DNA of 64,000 nt from Limisalsivibrio acetivorans (lineage in GTDB: Bacteria > Chrysiogenota > Deferribacteres > Deferribacterales > Geovibrionaceae), in the NCBI RefSeq assembly GCF_000421105.1, contig NZ_ATWF01000001.1, forward strand, positions 1,212,930-1,276,929, written 5' to 3'. Below are positions 29,494 through 36,777 of the stretch, one piece after another. Position numbers and translations under genes: made by a program. Numbering within the stretch: the first letter of the stretch is position 1; every line of letters starts with the position of its first letter. A model generated the notes under the pieces. The model had not been told where the DNA came from. It saw nothing but the letters and a program-made list of their open reading frames with translations, and searched no databases.

Positions 29494-30129
29494 ATGGATA
29501 GACGAAGATTCCTCAAAAGAGCCGGACTCTTTGGTGCGAAGCTCTTCATTATATCAACCCCATTCCTCTCCCTCCCCCTATTCAGAAATACAGCGGCGGC
29601 GGAGCTGAGGCTTAGCGTAAAAAACTGGTATATCAGAACTGTTGAGTTCATAACCCCCTCAATTAACACAGTTGAGTTTCGTCTGGATGTAACGGGAATG
29701 GCAGAGAAGCCCTACGAACTCAAGTATGATGACCTCGAAAAACTCCAGGATGCAGAGTATGTGAGGGATTTCAACTGCGTTGAAGGCTGGACCGTTCCTG
29801 ATGTCAAATGGAGCGGAATAAAGCTTTCCACACTGATGAAAAAGGCTACACCCAACGCTGATGCGAGGTTTGTGAACATATACTGCTCCGGCGGGAAATA
29901 CACCGAATCCATCACCATTGAAGAGGCTATGGATGATGAAAACATTCTTGCAACCCACATCGAGGGGCACCCCCTTGAGGTTAAACACGGCTTTCCCGCA
30001 AGGATCTTCATGCCTAAGAAATACGGCTACAAATCCCCTAAATGGGTTGTGCGCATGGAGCTTTCCGATGAACGGATAACCGGCTTCTGGCCCGAGCGGG
30101 GCTATGATATTGACGGCGACTACATCTGA
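29494..30129 (+). CDS. Tat-exported molybdopterin oxidoreductase (sulfite oxidase/MsrP fold)
   Basis: A 211-residue periplasmic molybdoenzyme. The N-terminus MDRRRFLKRAGLFGAKLFIISTP is a twin-arginine signal. The oxidoreductase domain (about 55-205) contains the molybdenum-ligand Cys in VRDFNCVEGW. It is followed by WSGIKLSTLMKKA, FVNIYCSGGKYTESI and HGFPARIFMPKKYGYKSPKWV, as in the single-domain YedY/MsrP-like group. Such proteins reduce sulfoxides or oxidise small substrates; this one is shorter than MsrP and has no MsrQ-like heme partner beside it. It is divergent from the FocA-like gene. Confidence 0.88.
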   Translation: MDRRRFLKRAGLFGAKLFIISTPFLSLPLFRNTAAAELRLSVKNWYIRTVEFITPSINTVEFRLDVTGMAEKPYELKYDDLEKLQDAEYVRDFNCVEGWTVPDVKWSGIKLSTLMKKATPNADARFVNIYCSGGKYTESITIEEAMDDENILATHIEGHPLEVKHGFPARIFMPKKYGYKSPKWVVRMELSDERITGFWPERGYDIDGDYI

Positions 30130-30168
30130 GATATTGCACGTTCATCCTTTTTTTTCTAATATCTTTCC

Positions 30169-30741
30169 ATGCCCAAAAGGATAAATGCCACAAAGAGGCT
30201 CGAAAAGGATTTCGCAGTAATCGAACTATGCCGCAGGAGAGGGGTGCGCAGGGTAAGTTTCTCCGCAAGGCCTGGCAGACGTGTCCGAATGACCTTCCCA
30301 GTAAGGATGTCCATGGCTGAATGCGAGAGGGTTGCGCTTGAGATTGAGCCAAAACTACGCAAGGCCGTTGATATGGTTGAAAGGGAAACGGACAGCCATA
30401 TTAGGGTGAGCGGTTTTGACGACCGCAGGGAGGCATTGAAAGCGGCGGAGTACCTGCGCAAGAGGACTGCGGAACTTGCGGAGCGCCATCGATTTACCTA
30501 CAGCCGGATCTTTATAAGAAACCAGCGTAGCAGGTGGGGGAGCTGTTCGTCAGCCGGGAATATAAACCTTAATATCCGCCTCGCAAAGCTACCCGTGGAG
30601 CTATCGGATTATGTTATACTGCACGAGCTTGTTCACACCATCGAGCCGAACCACGGCCCAAAGTTCCACGAACTACTAGCCTCAGTATATAAGGATTCTC
30701 CCCGACTAAGGGCAGAGCTCAGGGGGTATATCCCCGTGTGA
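30169..30741 (+). CDS. YgjP-like (DUF45) metal-dependent hydrolase
   Basis: A 190-residue protein of the YgjP/SprT-related zinc metalloprotease-like family. The C-terminal half has the family signature RNQRSRWGSCSSAGNINLNIRLAKLP. The zinc site follows as YVILHELVHTIEPNHGPKFHELL (HExxH plus a third His). The N-terminal half is basic and beta-rich (VRRVSFSARPGRRVRMTFPVRMS), also family typical. The physiological substrate is unknown. It is 39 bases after the molybdoenzyme and may share its transcript. It converges with a small membrane-protein gene whose stop lies immediately next to its own. Confidence 0.9.
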   Translation: MPKRINATKRLEKDFAVIELCRRRGVRRVSFSARPGRRVRMTFPVRMSMAECERVALEIEPKLRKAVDMVERETDSHIRVSGFDDRREALKAAEYLRKRTAELAERHRFTYSRIFIRNQRSRWGSCSSAGNINLNIRLAKLPVELSDYVILHELVHTIEPNHGPKFHELLASVYKDSPRLRAELRGYIPV

Positions 30742-30906
30742 TCACTTGGTTACAGCCTCCGCTGTTCTGTGGTTTTCAAAGCTGTGTCCGAGGGATAGCT
30801 TCGGCAGTTTTATCTCGTATGGGAAGAGGCCGAGCCATATAATGAAACCACCGAACGCAAGGAGTATTCCTCCTGCAAGTCCCCATAAAAGAAAGAATAA
30901 TTCCAC
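30742..30906 (-). CDS. Small single-pass membrane protein, 54 residues, GTG start
   Basis: A short gene with a textbook ribosome site: AAAGGAGG (30913-30920) six bases before GTG 30906. The product starts MELFFLLWGLAGGILLAFGG then FIIWLGLFPY, one or two tightly packed hydrophobic segments over residues 2-30. A polar C-terminal tail follows (EIKLPKLSLGHSFENHRTAEAVTK). Its stop touches the stop of the convergent YgjP-like gene. It resembles in general shape the small accessory subunits of respiratory membrane complexes, but I do not recognise a family. Two TGTTGCAC boxes lie just upstream. Confidence 0.65.
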   Translation of the reverse strand: MELFFLLWGLAGGILLAFGGFIIWLGLFPYEIKLPKLSLGHSFENHRTAEAVTK

Positions 30907-30927
30907 AGCTGACCTCCTTTATTACTT

Positions 30928-30957
30928 TGTTGCACTCCCCCTTCAAGTATGTTGCAC
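30928..30957. promoter_or_regulatory. Two TGTTGCAC boxes 22 bp apart
   Basis: Direct repeats at 30928-30935 and 30950-30957, two helical turns apart, immediately upstream of the small membrane-protein ribosome site. A third copy is at 29434-29441. Confidence 0.35.
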
Positions 30958-31102
30958 CCAGACAGAAAAACCTGAAAACAACCAAACCGTTCCAGAGGAA
31001 AAAAATGGACACCCGCTTATCACCGGTGCCCTTTTATATACAATAAAGCCATTTTTGACGGAGGCTCAAGGTATTCTTCACAACCAGACCCCGTTACTCC
31101 GG

Positions 31103-31963
31103 TTATTTATCACATCCATCTATGGACATGGCCACAAATTCCTTCATAGCGGCAGTGGTTACGCTGTTTTTACGTTTTATGAACAGAGTGGGGATCTCAG
31201 AATATTTTTTATCGATCTCATCCCTCCTCAATCCCTTCGCCGTTTCATTGCCGTTTGCCACACTCTCCGGGAAGAGTGAGCAGCCCATACCAGCGGCAAC
31301 ACAGCTGAGGATCGTCTCGATTGTTCCGAACTCCATAACACGTACGGGCTTTCGCCCCTCACTCCGCATCCACGCTTCCAACCGCTCCCTGTAGGTGCAT
31401 CCATGACGGAAGACGAGTATAACATCCTTATCAGTCCCCTCCGGCGGACTCAGAAGCACAAGCTTTTCGGGGAACTCCGCCGCTGTATCGATACCGGGGT
31501 GCTCCACATATCCGCTTACGAACGCTCCATCGATGGAGTAATCAAGAACCCCGTTCAGAAGCTCCTCGCTGGTACCTGTGATAAGACGCAGCTCAACGTC
31601 CGGAAAGGTTTTATGGTACATACTCAATACCGGAGGTAGCCTTACTGCGGCGTTGGACTCGGTGGAACCGATAACCAGTTCACCGGCGGGTTTGTCATTC
31701 GCAACAGCCCTCCTCGCCTCCTCTGTGAGACCTATTATCCTGTCGCTGTACTGCAGAAGTGTTTTTCCGGCAGGGGTCAATACCATCCCCCTCCCCTCAC
31801 GCCCCTTCTTCTCGCGATAAAAAAGCTCCCGCCCGAGGCTCTCCTCCAGACCCTTAAGCCTTGCGGAAACATTGGACTGAACGTAATTAAGGCTTCTGGC
31901 CGCCGTTGATACACTGCCACTCTTAGCCACCTCTGAAAAGATCCTGAGAGAGTTTATATCCAT
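31103..31963 (-). CDS. LysR-family transcriptional regulator
   Basis: A 286-residue regulator. The N-terminal helix-turn-helix is MDINSLRIFSEVAKSGSVSTAARSLNYVQSNVSARLKGLEESLGRELFYRE. The effector domain begins about residue 90 with GELVIGSTESNAAVRLPPVLSMYHKTFPDVELRL. It is divergent from an MFS transporter/tautomerase pair, the usual arrangement for a LysR protein and its target. The 20-bp inverted repeat between them is the probable binding site. The N-terminal YVQSNVSARL is typical of the YofA/GltC-like branch; the effector is unknown. Confidence 0.92.
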   Translation of the reverse strand: MDINSLRIFSEVAKSGSVSTAARSLNYVQSNVSARLKGLEESLGRELFYREKKGREGRGMVLTPAGKTLLQYSDRIIGLTEEARRAVANDKPAGELVIGSTESNAAVRLPPVLSMYHKTFPDVELRLITGTSEELLNGVLDYSIDGAFVSGYVEHPGIDTAAEFPEKLVLLSPPEGTDKDVILVFRHGCTYRERLEAWMRSEGRKPVRVMEFGTIETILSCVAAGMGCSLFPESVANGNETAKGLRRDEIDKKYSEIPTLFIKRKNSVTTAAMKEFVAMSIDGCDK

Positions 31964-32009
31964 AGAACACCTATCATTTTTTATGATTTATTTAATCATT
32001 TATTATCGT

Positions 32010-32036
32010 TTGACTTGATATGCAGTCAAGTATAAA
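32010..32036 (+). promoter_or_regulatory. Probable LysR operator and MFS promoter
   Basis: TTGACT (32010-32015), eight bases, AGTCAA (32024-32029) form an inverted repeat containing the T-N11-A pattern of LysR sites. TATAAA at 32031-32036 could be the -10 for the transporter. Confidence 0.5.
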
Positions 32037-32074
32037 TTTATAGCACACCACAAAACGGATCAGGAGCAGGGGTG

Positions 32075-33229
32075 ATGTTAGGTTTAAAGGGGTATGAGGA
32101 AAAGGATTCACTGAAAAACGTCATAGGGGGCATGGCCGCCCTAGCCCTCGCCATGGGGATAGGCCGCTTCGCCTTCACTCCTATACTTCCTCTCATGCAG
32201 GATGCCCAGGGGATTAACGACTACCAGGCTGGTCTCATAGCCTCAGCAAACTACTTCGGCTATTTCGCAGGCTCCCTACTATCCATGGCGGTTCCAGACA
32301 GCCTTCGCAAAACTGTACTCCGGATATCGGTCCCCGCCTGCGCCCTGCTCACCCTCGCCATGATCCCCTCCTCCACAATGACCTGGCATATAATTATCCG
32401 ATTCCTCACAGGGCTCGCCAGCGGACTCGCCTTCGTTACAATTTCATCTGCAGTTCTGAGCACACTGGGGCGCAGGGGGCACCTAGGCTTGAGCGGGCTC
32501 ATGTATTCCGGTGTCGGGATAGGGATATACCTCTCCTCCGTACTTACACCTGCCGGTAAAACCGAAACGGGGGCATGGCTCATAAACGGCGGAGCGGGTG
32601 TGTTGATGTGGATAATCTCCGCACTATTTATCAAAGACGATATCCCCGCCAGCTCTCAAAGCAGTAAGGAGAAGGGTGTTCACAGAAAGCTTCTCCCGCT
32701 TACAACGGCTTACCTATTGGAGGGTTTCGCATATATCATCAGCGCAACCTTCATCGTTGCCATGGTGGAGAGGCAGGCGGGGAGCGTCTCGGGGAACAGC
32801 GTCTGGGCTGTCACCGGCATCGCCGCCGCCCTCAGCACCCTCTTCTGGAGCAGGCTTGCTGGGAAAACAGGCTTCGTAAAGGCGCTAATATTCGCCTATG
32901 CCGCCCAAACTGCCGGGCTTTTTATCCCCGCATTTTCCTCCACATCCGCAGCTGCCATGGCGGGGGGTTTCCTATTGGGTGGAACCTTCATCGGCATCGC
33001 CTCAATGACCGTAACCTACGCCAGACAGATAAGCCCCGAATCACCCACGGCTGCCATAGGCCTGCTCACGACAGCATACAGCATCGGCCAGATCGCAGGA
33101 CCTTACACAGCAGGGATCATAGCAGAGAAAACGGGGAGCTTCGCACCAGCACTGACGGTTTCCGGTATAGCGGCGGCTCTATCGCTGGTCGCAATGGTAT
33201 ATATAAATATGAAAAAGGAGGCGCACTGA
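32075..33229 (+). CDS. MFS transporter, YbfB/YjiJ family
   Basis: A 12-helix major facilitator of 384 residues. The first helix has the YbfB-type signature ALAMGIGRFAFTPILPLMQ. MFS motif-like loops and a charged central loop (about 195-210) separate the two six-helix halves. Substrates of this family are uncharacterised exporters of small molecules. ATG 32075 has GGAG eight bases upstream; an in-frame GTG directly precedes it. The stop overlaps the tautomerase start (TGATG), so the two are translationally coupled and probably controlled by the divergent LysR protein. Confidence 0.9.
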   Translation: MLGLKGYEEKDSLKNVIGGMAALALAMGIGRFAFTPILPLMQDAQGINDYQAGLIASANYFGYFAGSLLSMAVPDSLRKTVLRISVPACALLTLAMIPSSTMTWHIIIRFLTGLASGLAFVTISSAVLSTLGRRGHLGLSGLMYSGVGIGIYLSSVLTPAGKTETGAWLINGGAGVLMWIISALFIKDDIPASSQSSKEKGVHRKLLPLTTAYLLEGFAYIISATFIVAMVERQAGSVSGNSVWAVTGIAAALSTLFWSRLAGKTGFVKALIFAYAAQTAGLFIPAFSSTSAAAMAGGFLLGGTFIGIASMTVTYARQISPESPTAAIGLLTTAYSIGQIAGPYTAGIIAEKTGSFAPALTVSGIAAALSLVAMVYINMKKEAH

Positions 33230-33432
33230 TGCCATACGTAAACATTAAGATTACCAACGAAGGGGCAACAACCGAACAGAAGAAACAGCTCATTGAGGGA
33301 GCAACACAGCTCCTAGTGGATGTACTCGGCAAGAATCCGGCAACCACTGTCGTGGTGATTGACGAAGTGGAGACCGATAACTGGGGCGTCGGCGGAATAC
33401 CGGTAACGGAAAGGCGCAAGGCCGGAAAGTGA
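33229..33432 (+). CDS. 4-oxalocrotonate tautomerase family protein
   Basis: A 67-residue enzyme with the catalytic Pro directly after the initiator Met (MPYVNIKITNEG). The family beta-alpha-beta pattern follows, with TEQKKQLIEGATQLLVDVLGKNPATTVVVIDEVETDNWGVGG at the usual spacing. Members interconvert enol/keto acids in degradation of aromatic or halogenated compounds. Coupling to an MFS transporter suggests a small catabolic or detoxifying unit (inference). The substrate is unknown. Confidence 0.92.
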   Translation: MPYVNIKITNEGATTEQKKQLIEGATQLLVDVLGKNPATTVVVIDEVETDNWGVGGIPVTERRKAGK

Positions 33433-33439
33433 CAGGAGA

Positions 33440-33466
33440 GGGGGAGCTCCCCATGGGTTCTCCCCC
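33440..33466. terminator. G/C hairpin between convergent genes
   Basis: GGGGGAG (33440-33446) pairs with CTCCCCC (33460-33466). No T run on either side, so it is only a likely bidirectional terminator. Confidence 0.45.
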
Positions 33467-33473
33467 TGCTGAA

Positions 33474-34082
33474 TTACTTGATGGTTTTTATAATAACCGG
33501 CTCAAGGGGTGCATCCTTGGGGAATGGGCCTATACTTCCGGTCTTGACGGAAACGATCTTGTCAACAACGTCCATCCCCTCGGTAACACGACCGAAAACC
33601 GCATAGCCGTACCCTCTCGGTGTGGGGGCTGAATAGTTGAGGAAATCGTTATCCGCAACGTTTATGAAAAACTGGCTCGATGCAGAGTGGGGATCGGGCG
33701 TTCTGGCCATGGCTATGGTTCCCCTCTCGTTCTTAAGTCCGTTGTCCGCCTCGTTCTCAATGGGCTCGTTGGTGGGCTTCTTGTCGTACTCCTCGGTGAA
33801 GCCGCCCCCCTGAATCATAAAGCCGGGGATAACCCTGTGGAATGTGGTTCCATCATAAAAACCGCTGTTAACATAGTTCATGAAATTCTCCACAGTCTTT
33901 GGAGCCTTTTCTGGGTAAAGCTCCAGCTTGATGTCACCGTAGGTGGTCTCGATAACCACGCTCTCAGACGCAACGCTCTTCTTTTCCTTTTTCACCTGCT
34001 TCTCAACCTCCTTCTCCCCCTCTGGTCCGCATCCCATAAGGAGCAGAACCGAAAGGAGAAATATAGATAATCTAAATGTCAT
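33474..34082 (-). CDS. Cyclophilin-type peptidyl-prolyl isomerase, lipoprotein
   Basis: A 202-residue protein with a lipoprotein signal (hydrophobic segment ending LLLMGC, acylated Cys at about 18). A Lys/Glu-rich linker of about 25 residues precedes the cyclophilin domain. The domain begins [26 protein letters not shown] and contains [35 protein letters not shown] and [17 protein letters not shown], so the catalytic Arg and Gln/Phe pocket are conserved. It assists folding of exported proteins from the membrane surface. ATG 34082 is eight bases after GAGG. It is a single gene. Confidence 0.94.
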   Translation of the reverse strand: MTFRLSIFLLSVLLLMGCGPEGEKEVEKQVKKEKKSVASESVVIETTYGDIKLELYPEKAPKTVENFMNYVNSGFYDGTTFHRVIPGFMIQGGGFTEEYDKKPTNEPIENEADNGLKNERGTIAMARTPDPHSASSQFFINVADNDFLNYSAPTPRGYGYAVFGRVTEGMDVVDKIVSVKTGSIGPFPKDAPLEPVIIKTIK

Positions 34083-34355
34083 CTTCAACACCTCTATAAA
34101 ATTAATAGTTTATTGACAGGATGTTATAAAACATACACGACACCCTGCCCCACCAGCATAATCTATGTTCAACTTTTTTTCTCTATTTTTTTCTAAACAA
34201 AATTTTACCATTTAGCAAGAAAGAGCTTATGTAAAGATCTCACCTGCCGATTTCAATATTGTATATAAAGGCTTGTTGCTGATATTAAATATTGACAAGT
34301 GCACATAAACTGCCCAGTGTAGTTTTATGTATAATTAACTCCAAAAGGGCGAGCT

Positions 34356-35321
34356 ATGAAAAGACGATGTACACTAGTAGTTATCGACCAGGAAAGCATG
34401 AACGAGGTAAAGAGTTTCTCTCTTAATCTCGGTGTAGTCCGCCTCAGCATACTTATAATAATAGTCTTTTCGCTCATATCCACCGCTTCTTTTTATTTAC
34501 TCAACTACCTTTACAACGAACGTATAGACGCCCTCATCTTCCGTGACGAAAACTTACACCTGCGCAACCAGATAGACGTATATGCCGACGAAATAAGCAA
34601 AATCAACATGCAGGAGGAGTACCTTGATATGCTAGGCAACAGGGTTCTCGGTCTTGCAACTCTATACAAAAGCGAGATTAACCTCGAAAACACCTCCAGC
34701 ACAGGCGGGCGAGAACTCAACCTTCCCAGTACAGATAATAAACCAGACCTCTACTCTGATAAGGCACTCATGCCTGCTATTGAGAATATTAGCACTGCGC
34801 TCAAATCAAGGGCCTCAACCCTTGATGAACTGGCAGACCTCATCGAGGAGCAGGATCTGCTCGGCCAGAGTACACCCATGGGTTCCCCCGTTACCGGGTG
34901 GATCTCCAGCAAATTCGATTTCCGCTACTCCCCCTTCAGCGGCAAACTTGTTTTTCATCAGGGTCTAGACATTGCCGCAAGGTACGGACTTGATGTTCTG
35001 GCCACCGCCAAGGGTGTTGTGGTATTTGCCGGCAATAAATATGGATACGGCAAGATGATTACCATAGATCACGGCTACGGCTATCTCACCAGATACGCAC
35101 ACAACAGCCGCCTCGGTGTTAAAGAGGGGGACATCGTGGAGAGGGGGGATGTCATAGCCAAGGTAGGCTCCACAGGGCACAGCACAGGCCCCCATGTTCA
35201 TTATGAGATCCTCGTTAACGGAATCCCCGTTAACCCCATGCACTTTCTATATGATTACCAAACGCTTATGAGCAAACTGACGTCCAAGAGAAGGATTAAC
35301 GTCAACGCTCTCGACTACTGA
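34356..35321 (+). CDS. Membrane-anchored LytM/M23 peptidase (paralogue 1)
   Basis: A 321-residue bitopic protein: short cytoplasmic start (MKRRCTLVVIDQESMNEVKSFSLNLG), one TM at about 30-52, then a periplasmic coiled coil (about 55-105). The M23 domain (about 180-310) has zinc ligands in FHQGLDIAARYG (His and Asp) and GPHVHYEILVNG (HxH). The residues look intact, so it may be a real endopeptidase acting on peptidoglycan crosslinks. It closely resembles the protein at 43661-44587, including the N-terminal segment, so they are duplicates. Such proteins resemble the Csd3/MepM-like or bactofilin-linked M23 group. Confidence 0.9.
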   Translation: MKRRCTLVVIDQESMNEVKSFSLNLGVVRLSILIIIVFSLISTASFYLLNYLYNERIDALIFRDENLHLRNQIDVYADEISKINMQEEYLDMLGNRVLGLATLYKSEINLENTSSTGGRELNLPSTDNKPDLYSDKALMPAIENISTALKSRASTLDELADLIEEQDLLGQSTPMGSPVTGWISSKFDFRYSPFSGKLVFHQGLDIAARYGLDVLATAKGVVVFAGNKYGYGKMITIDHGYGYLTRYAHNSRLGVKEGDIVERGDVIAKVGSTGHSTGPHVHYEILVNGIPVNPMHFLYDYQTLMSKLTSKRRINVNALDY

Positions 35322-35416
35322 CAGTCTACAAATTTTTATCGAATTTCAATTAATCTTCTCCCCACAGCACCATTTTTTAGATATAATAGCTATTATCTGA
35401 ATCTGAGGGGTGCAAC

Positions 35417-35830
35417 TTGAGATTTGAATGGACAGACAGTCTTATTACCGGCGATAAAATCATCGACTCCCAGCACCAAACCCTTTTTGCCAAGGTTAAC
35501 AGATATTTCGAGGAATACGAAAAGGGAGCCAGCCACGAATCGCTCATAGAAACAATGAACTTCCTTGTGGAATACGTTAAGGAGCATTTCTCCCATGAGG
35601 AGAAGGCAATGAACCTGAAAGGATACCCCTTAAGAAAAAGCCATATGGAATCGCATATAAAGCTCGTTGAACAGCTGGTATGCCTCTATAAACGGCTTAT
35701 CAACGAAGGGCCTTCGGATCAAATAAGCATGGACCTCTTCTGCCTGGCCCAGGACTGGTATGTGGGCCACATCAACAACCACGACAAGAAGCTCGCAAGC
35801 TTCATGGCATCCCTGAATAAGAAGTCATAG
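35417..35830 (+). CDS. Bacteriohemerythrin
   Basis: A 137-residue four-helix oxygen-binding protein with a non-heme di-iron site. The start FEWTDSLITGDKIIDSQHQTLF has the first iron His. Then come FSHEEKAM (His and Glu), SHMESHIKL (His pair) and YVGHINNHDKKL (His and Asp), giving the full ligand set. It begins with TTG 35417, five bases after GAGGGG-like Shine-Dalgarno bases; the family N-terminus argues against a later start. Roles include O2 delivery, O2 sensing or scavenging in microaerobic bacteria. It is a single gene. Confidence 0.93.
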   Translation: MRFEWTDSLITGDKIIDSQHQTLFAKVNRYFEEYEKGASHESLIETMNFLVEYVKEHFSHEEKAMNLKGYPLRKSHMESHIKLVEQLVCLYKRLINEGPSDQISMDLFCLAQDWYVGHINNHDKKLASFMASLNKKS

Positions 35831-35832
35831 AG

Positions 35833-35848
35833 AGGGGGGATGCCCCCT
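35833..35848 (+). terminator. G/C hairpin after hemerythrin
   Basis: AGGGGG and CCCCCT pair around a 4-base loop directly after the hemerythrin stop. No long T run. Confidence 0.5.
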
Positions 35849-35903
35849 TGCAAGGTATTGATTCTATATTACTAAAAGTTCAACTGTAACGCCTCTATTA
35901 TGC

Positions 35904-36575
35904 ATGCTATATTTTAGAATGCCGATTAACCGTAAAGAATCTTCCAGGAAAAACCCGAGCCTGTGGATTAATGGGATAAATAACTGCGGCTTCAGTATTA
36001 TCGAGCTGACCATAACTCTCGTGCTCATTGGCACCATCCTCATCCTCGTACTTAAGGGCTTTGATATGGTAACGAAAGCAAGATACAAGTCAGAGCTGAA
36101 CCGTGTGCACAAGATACGTACCGCCGTATCAATCTATTATGAGAATCATAACACTCTCCCGGGGAACACCTTCCAAAACGGAACCTTCATCGATACGAGT
36201 TCTTACCAAGCAAAGCAGGAGCTGACCTCCGCAGGACTACTGCGCCCGGCAGACTTTCAGCTCGAGGTAGGCGAAGGCTTCTACGCTTTTCGAAGCTGTA
36301 AAGCCGGAACCGGAGGCTATTTCATCAATGGAGGCACAGGGCTTTGCATAACCCCCACGGAAACCTACGAAGAGACCGAAGGGAATAGGGTACTCAGCGA
36401 CGAGCTTTGGTGCGTTCTTGAGACGGGGGAGGATGACGGCAGGCTCAACGGCGGAGACATAAGAGCCTGGGTAAACGGCTTGGAGGATGAAACCCTGGAC
36501 ACTCTCGGCGGCCTCGAGCAATGCAGGGACTATGCTGACTCTGCAGTCCATGAGTTCGCAGTAAAGATCTGGTAA
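35904..36575 (+). CDS. Type IV prepilin-like protein
   Basis: A 223-residue protein with a long charged leader. A prepilin cleavage motif follows, Gly before FSIIELTITLVLIGTILILVLKG: Phe at +1, Glu at +5, hydrophobic helix at about 30-52. The C-terminal domain carries a probable disulfide pair (FRSCKAGTGG and GTGLCITP). It would be processed by a prepilin peptidase and assembled into a pilus or type II-like pseudopilus. Two starts are possible (35904 and 35919); neither has a clear ribosome site. PilB and PilC in this window are its likely partners, although other pilin genes are absent. Confidence 0.82.
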   Translation: MLYFRMPINRKESSRKNPSLWINGINNCGFSIIELTITLVLIGTILILVLKGFDMVTKARYKSELNRVHKIRTAVSIYYENHNTLPGNTFQNGTFIDTSSYQAKQELTSAGLLRPADFQLEVGEGFYAFRSCKAGTGGYFINGGTGLCITPTETYEETEGNRVLSDELWCVLETGEDDGRLNGGDIRAWVNGLEDETLDTLGGLEQCRDYADSAVHEFAVKIW

Positions 36576-36618
36576 CTACTGCATTTAGTTCATAATACGT
36601 ATGTATGCACCAAACAAA

Positions 36619-36643
36619 AACCGCCCTCAAGGGGCGGCTTTCT
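36619..36643 (+). terminator. Rho-independent terminator of the prepilin gene
   Basis: CCGCCC (36621-36626) and GGGCGG (36632-36637) with a 5-base loop, followed by CTTTCT. Confidence 0.65.
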
Positions 36644-36649
36644 ATATGT

Positions 36650-36706
36650 AAGCGGCGGCATCAACGCCGGGATTCTACTTTAATGCCATGCCCGGCGCCG
36701 CCGCTT
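36650..36706. repeat. Two-tier inverted repeat, very G/C rich
   Basis: The outer arms AAGCGGCGG (36650-36658) and CCGCCGCTT (36698-36706) enclose inner arms CGCCGGG (36665-36671) and CCCGGCG (36691-36697). A 6-base bulge lies on the left, and the loop spans 36672-36690. It lies between convergent genes right after a conventional terminator. Confidence 0.8.
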
Positions 36707-36777
36707 AATTGCGACCTATATAAAAGTATATCACTACCCAGTCAATGTTCAACTAAGAGTGGATGTAAGGCTGATAA

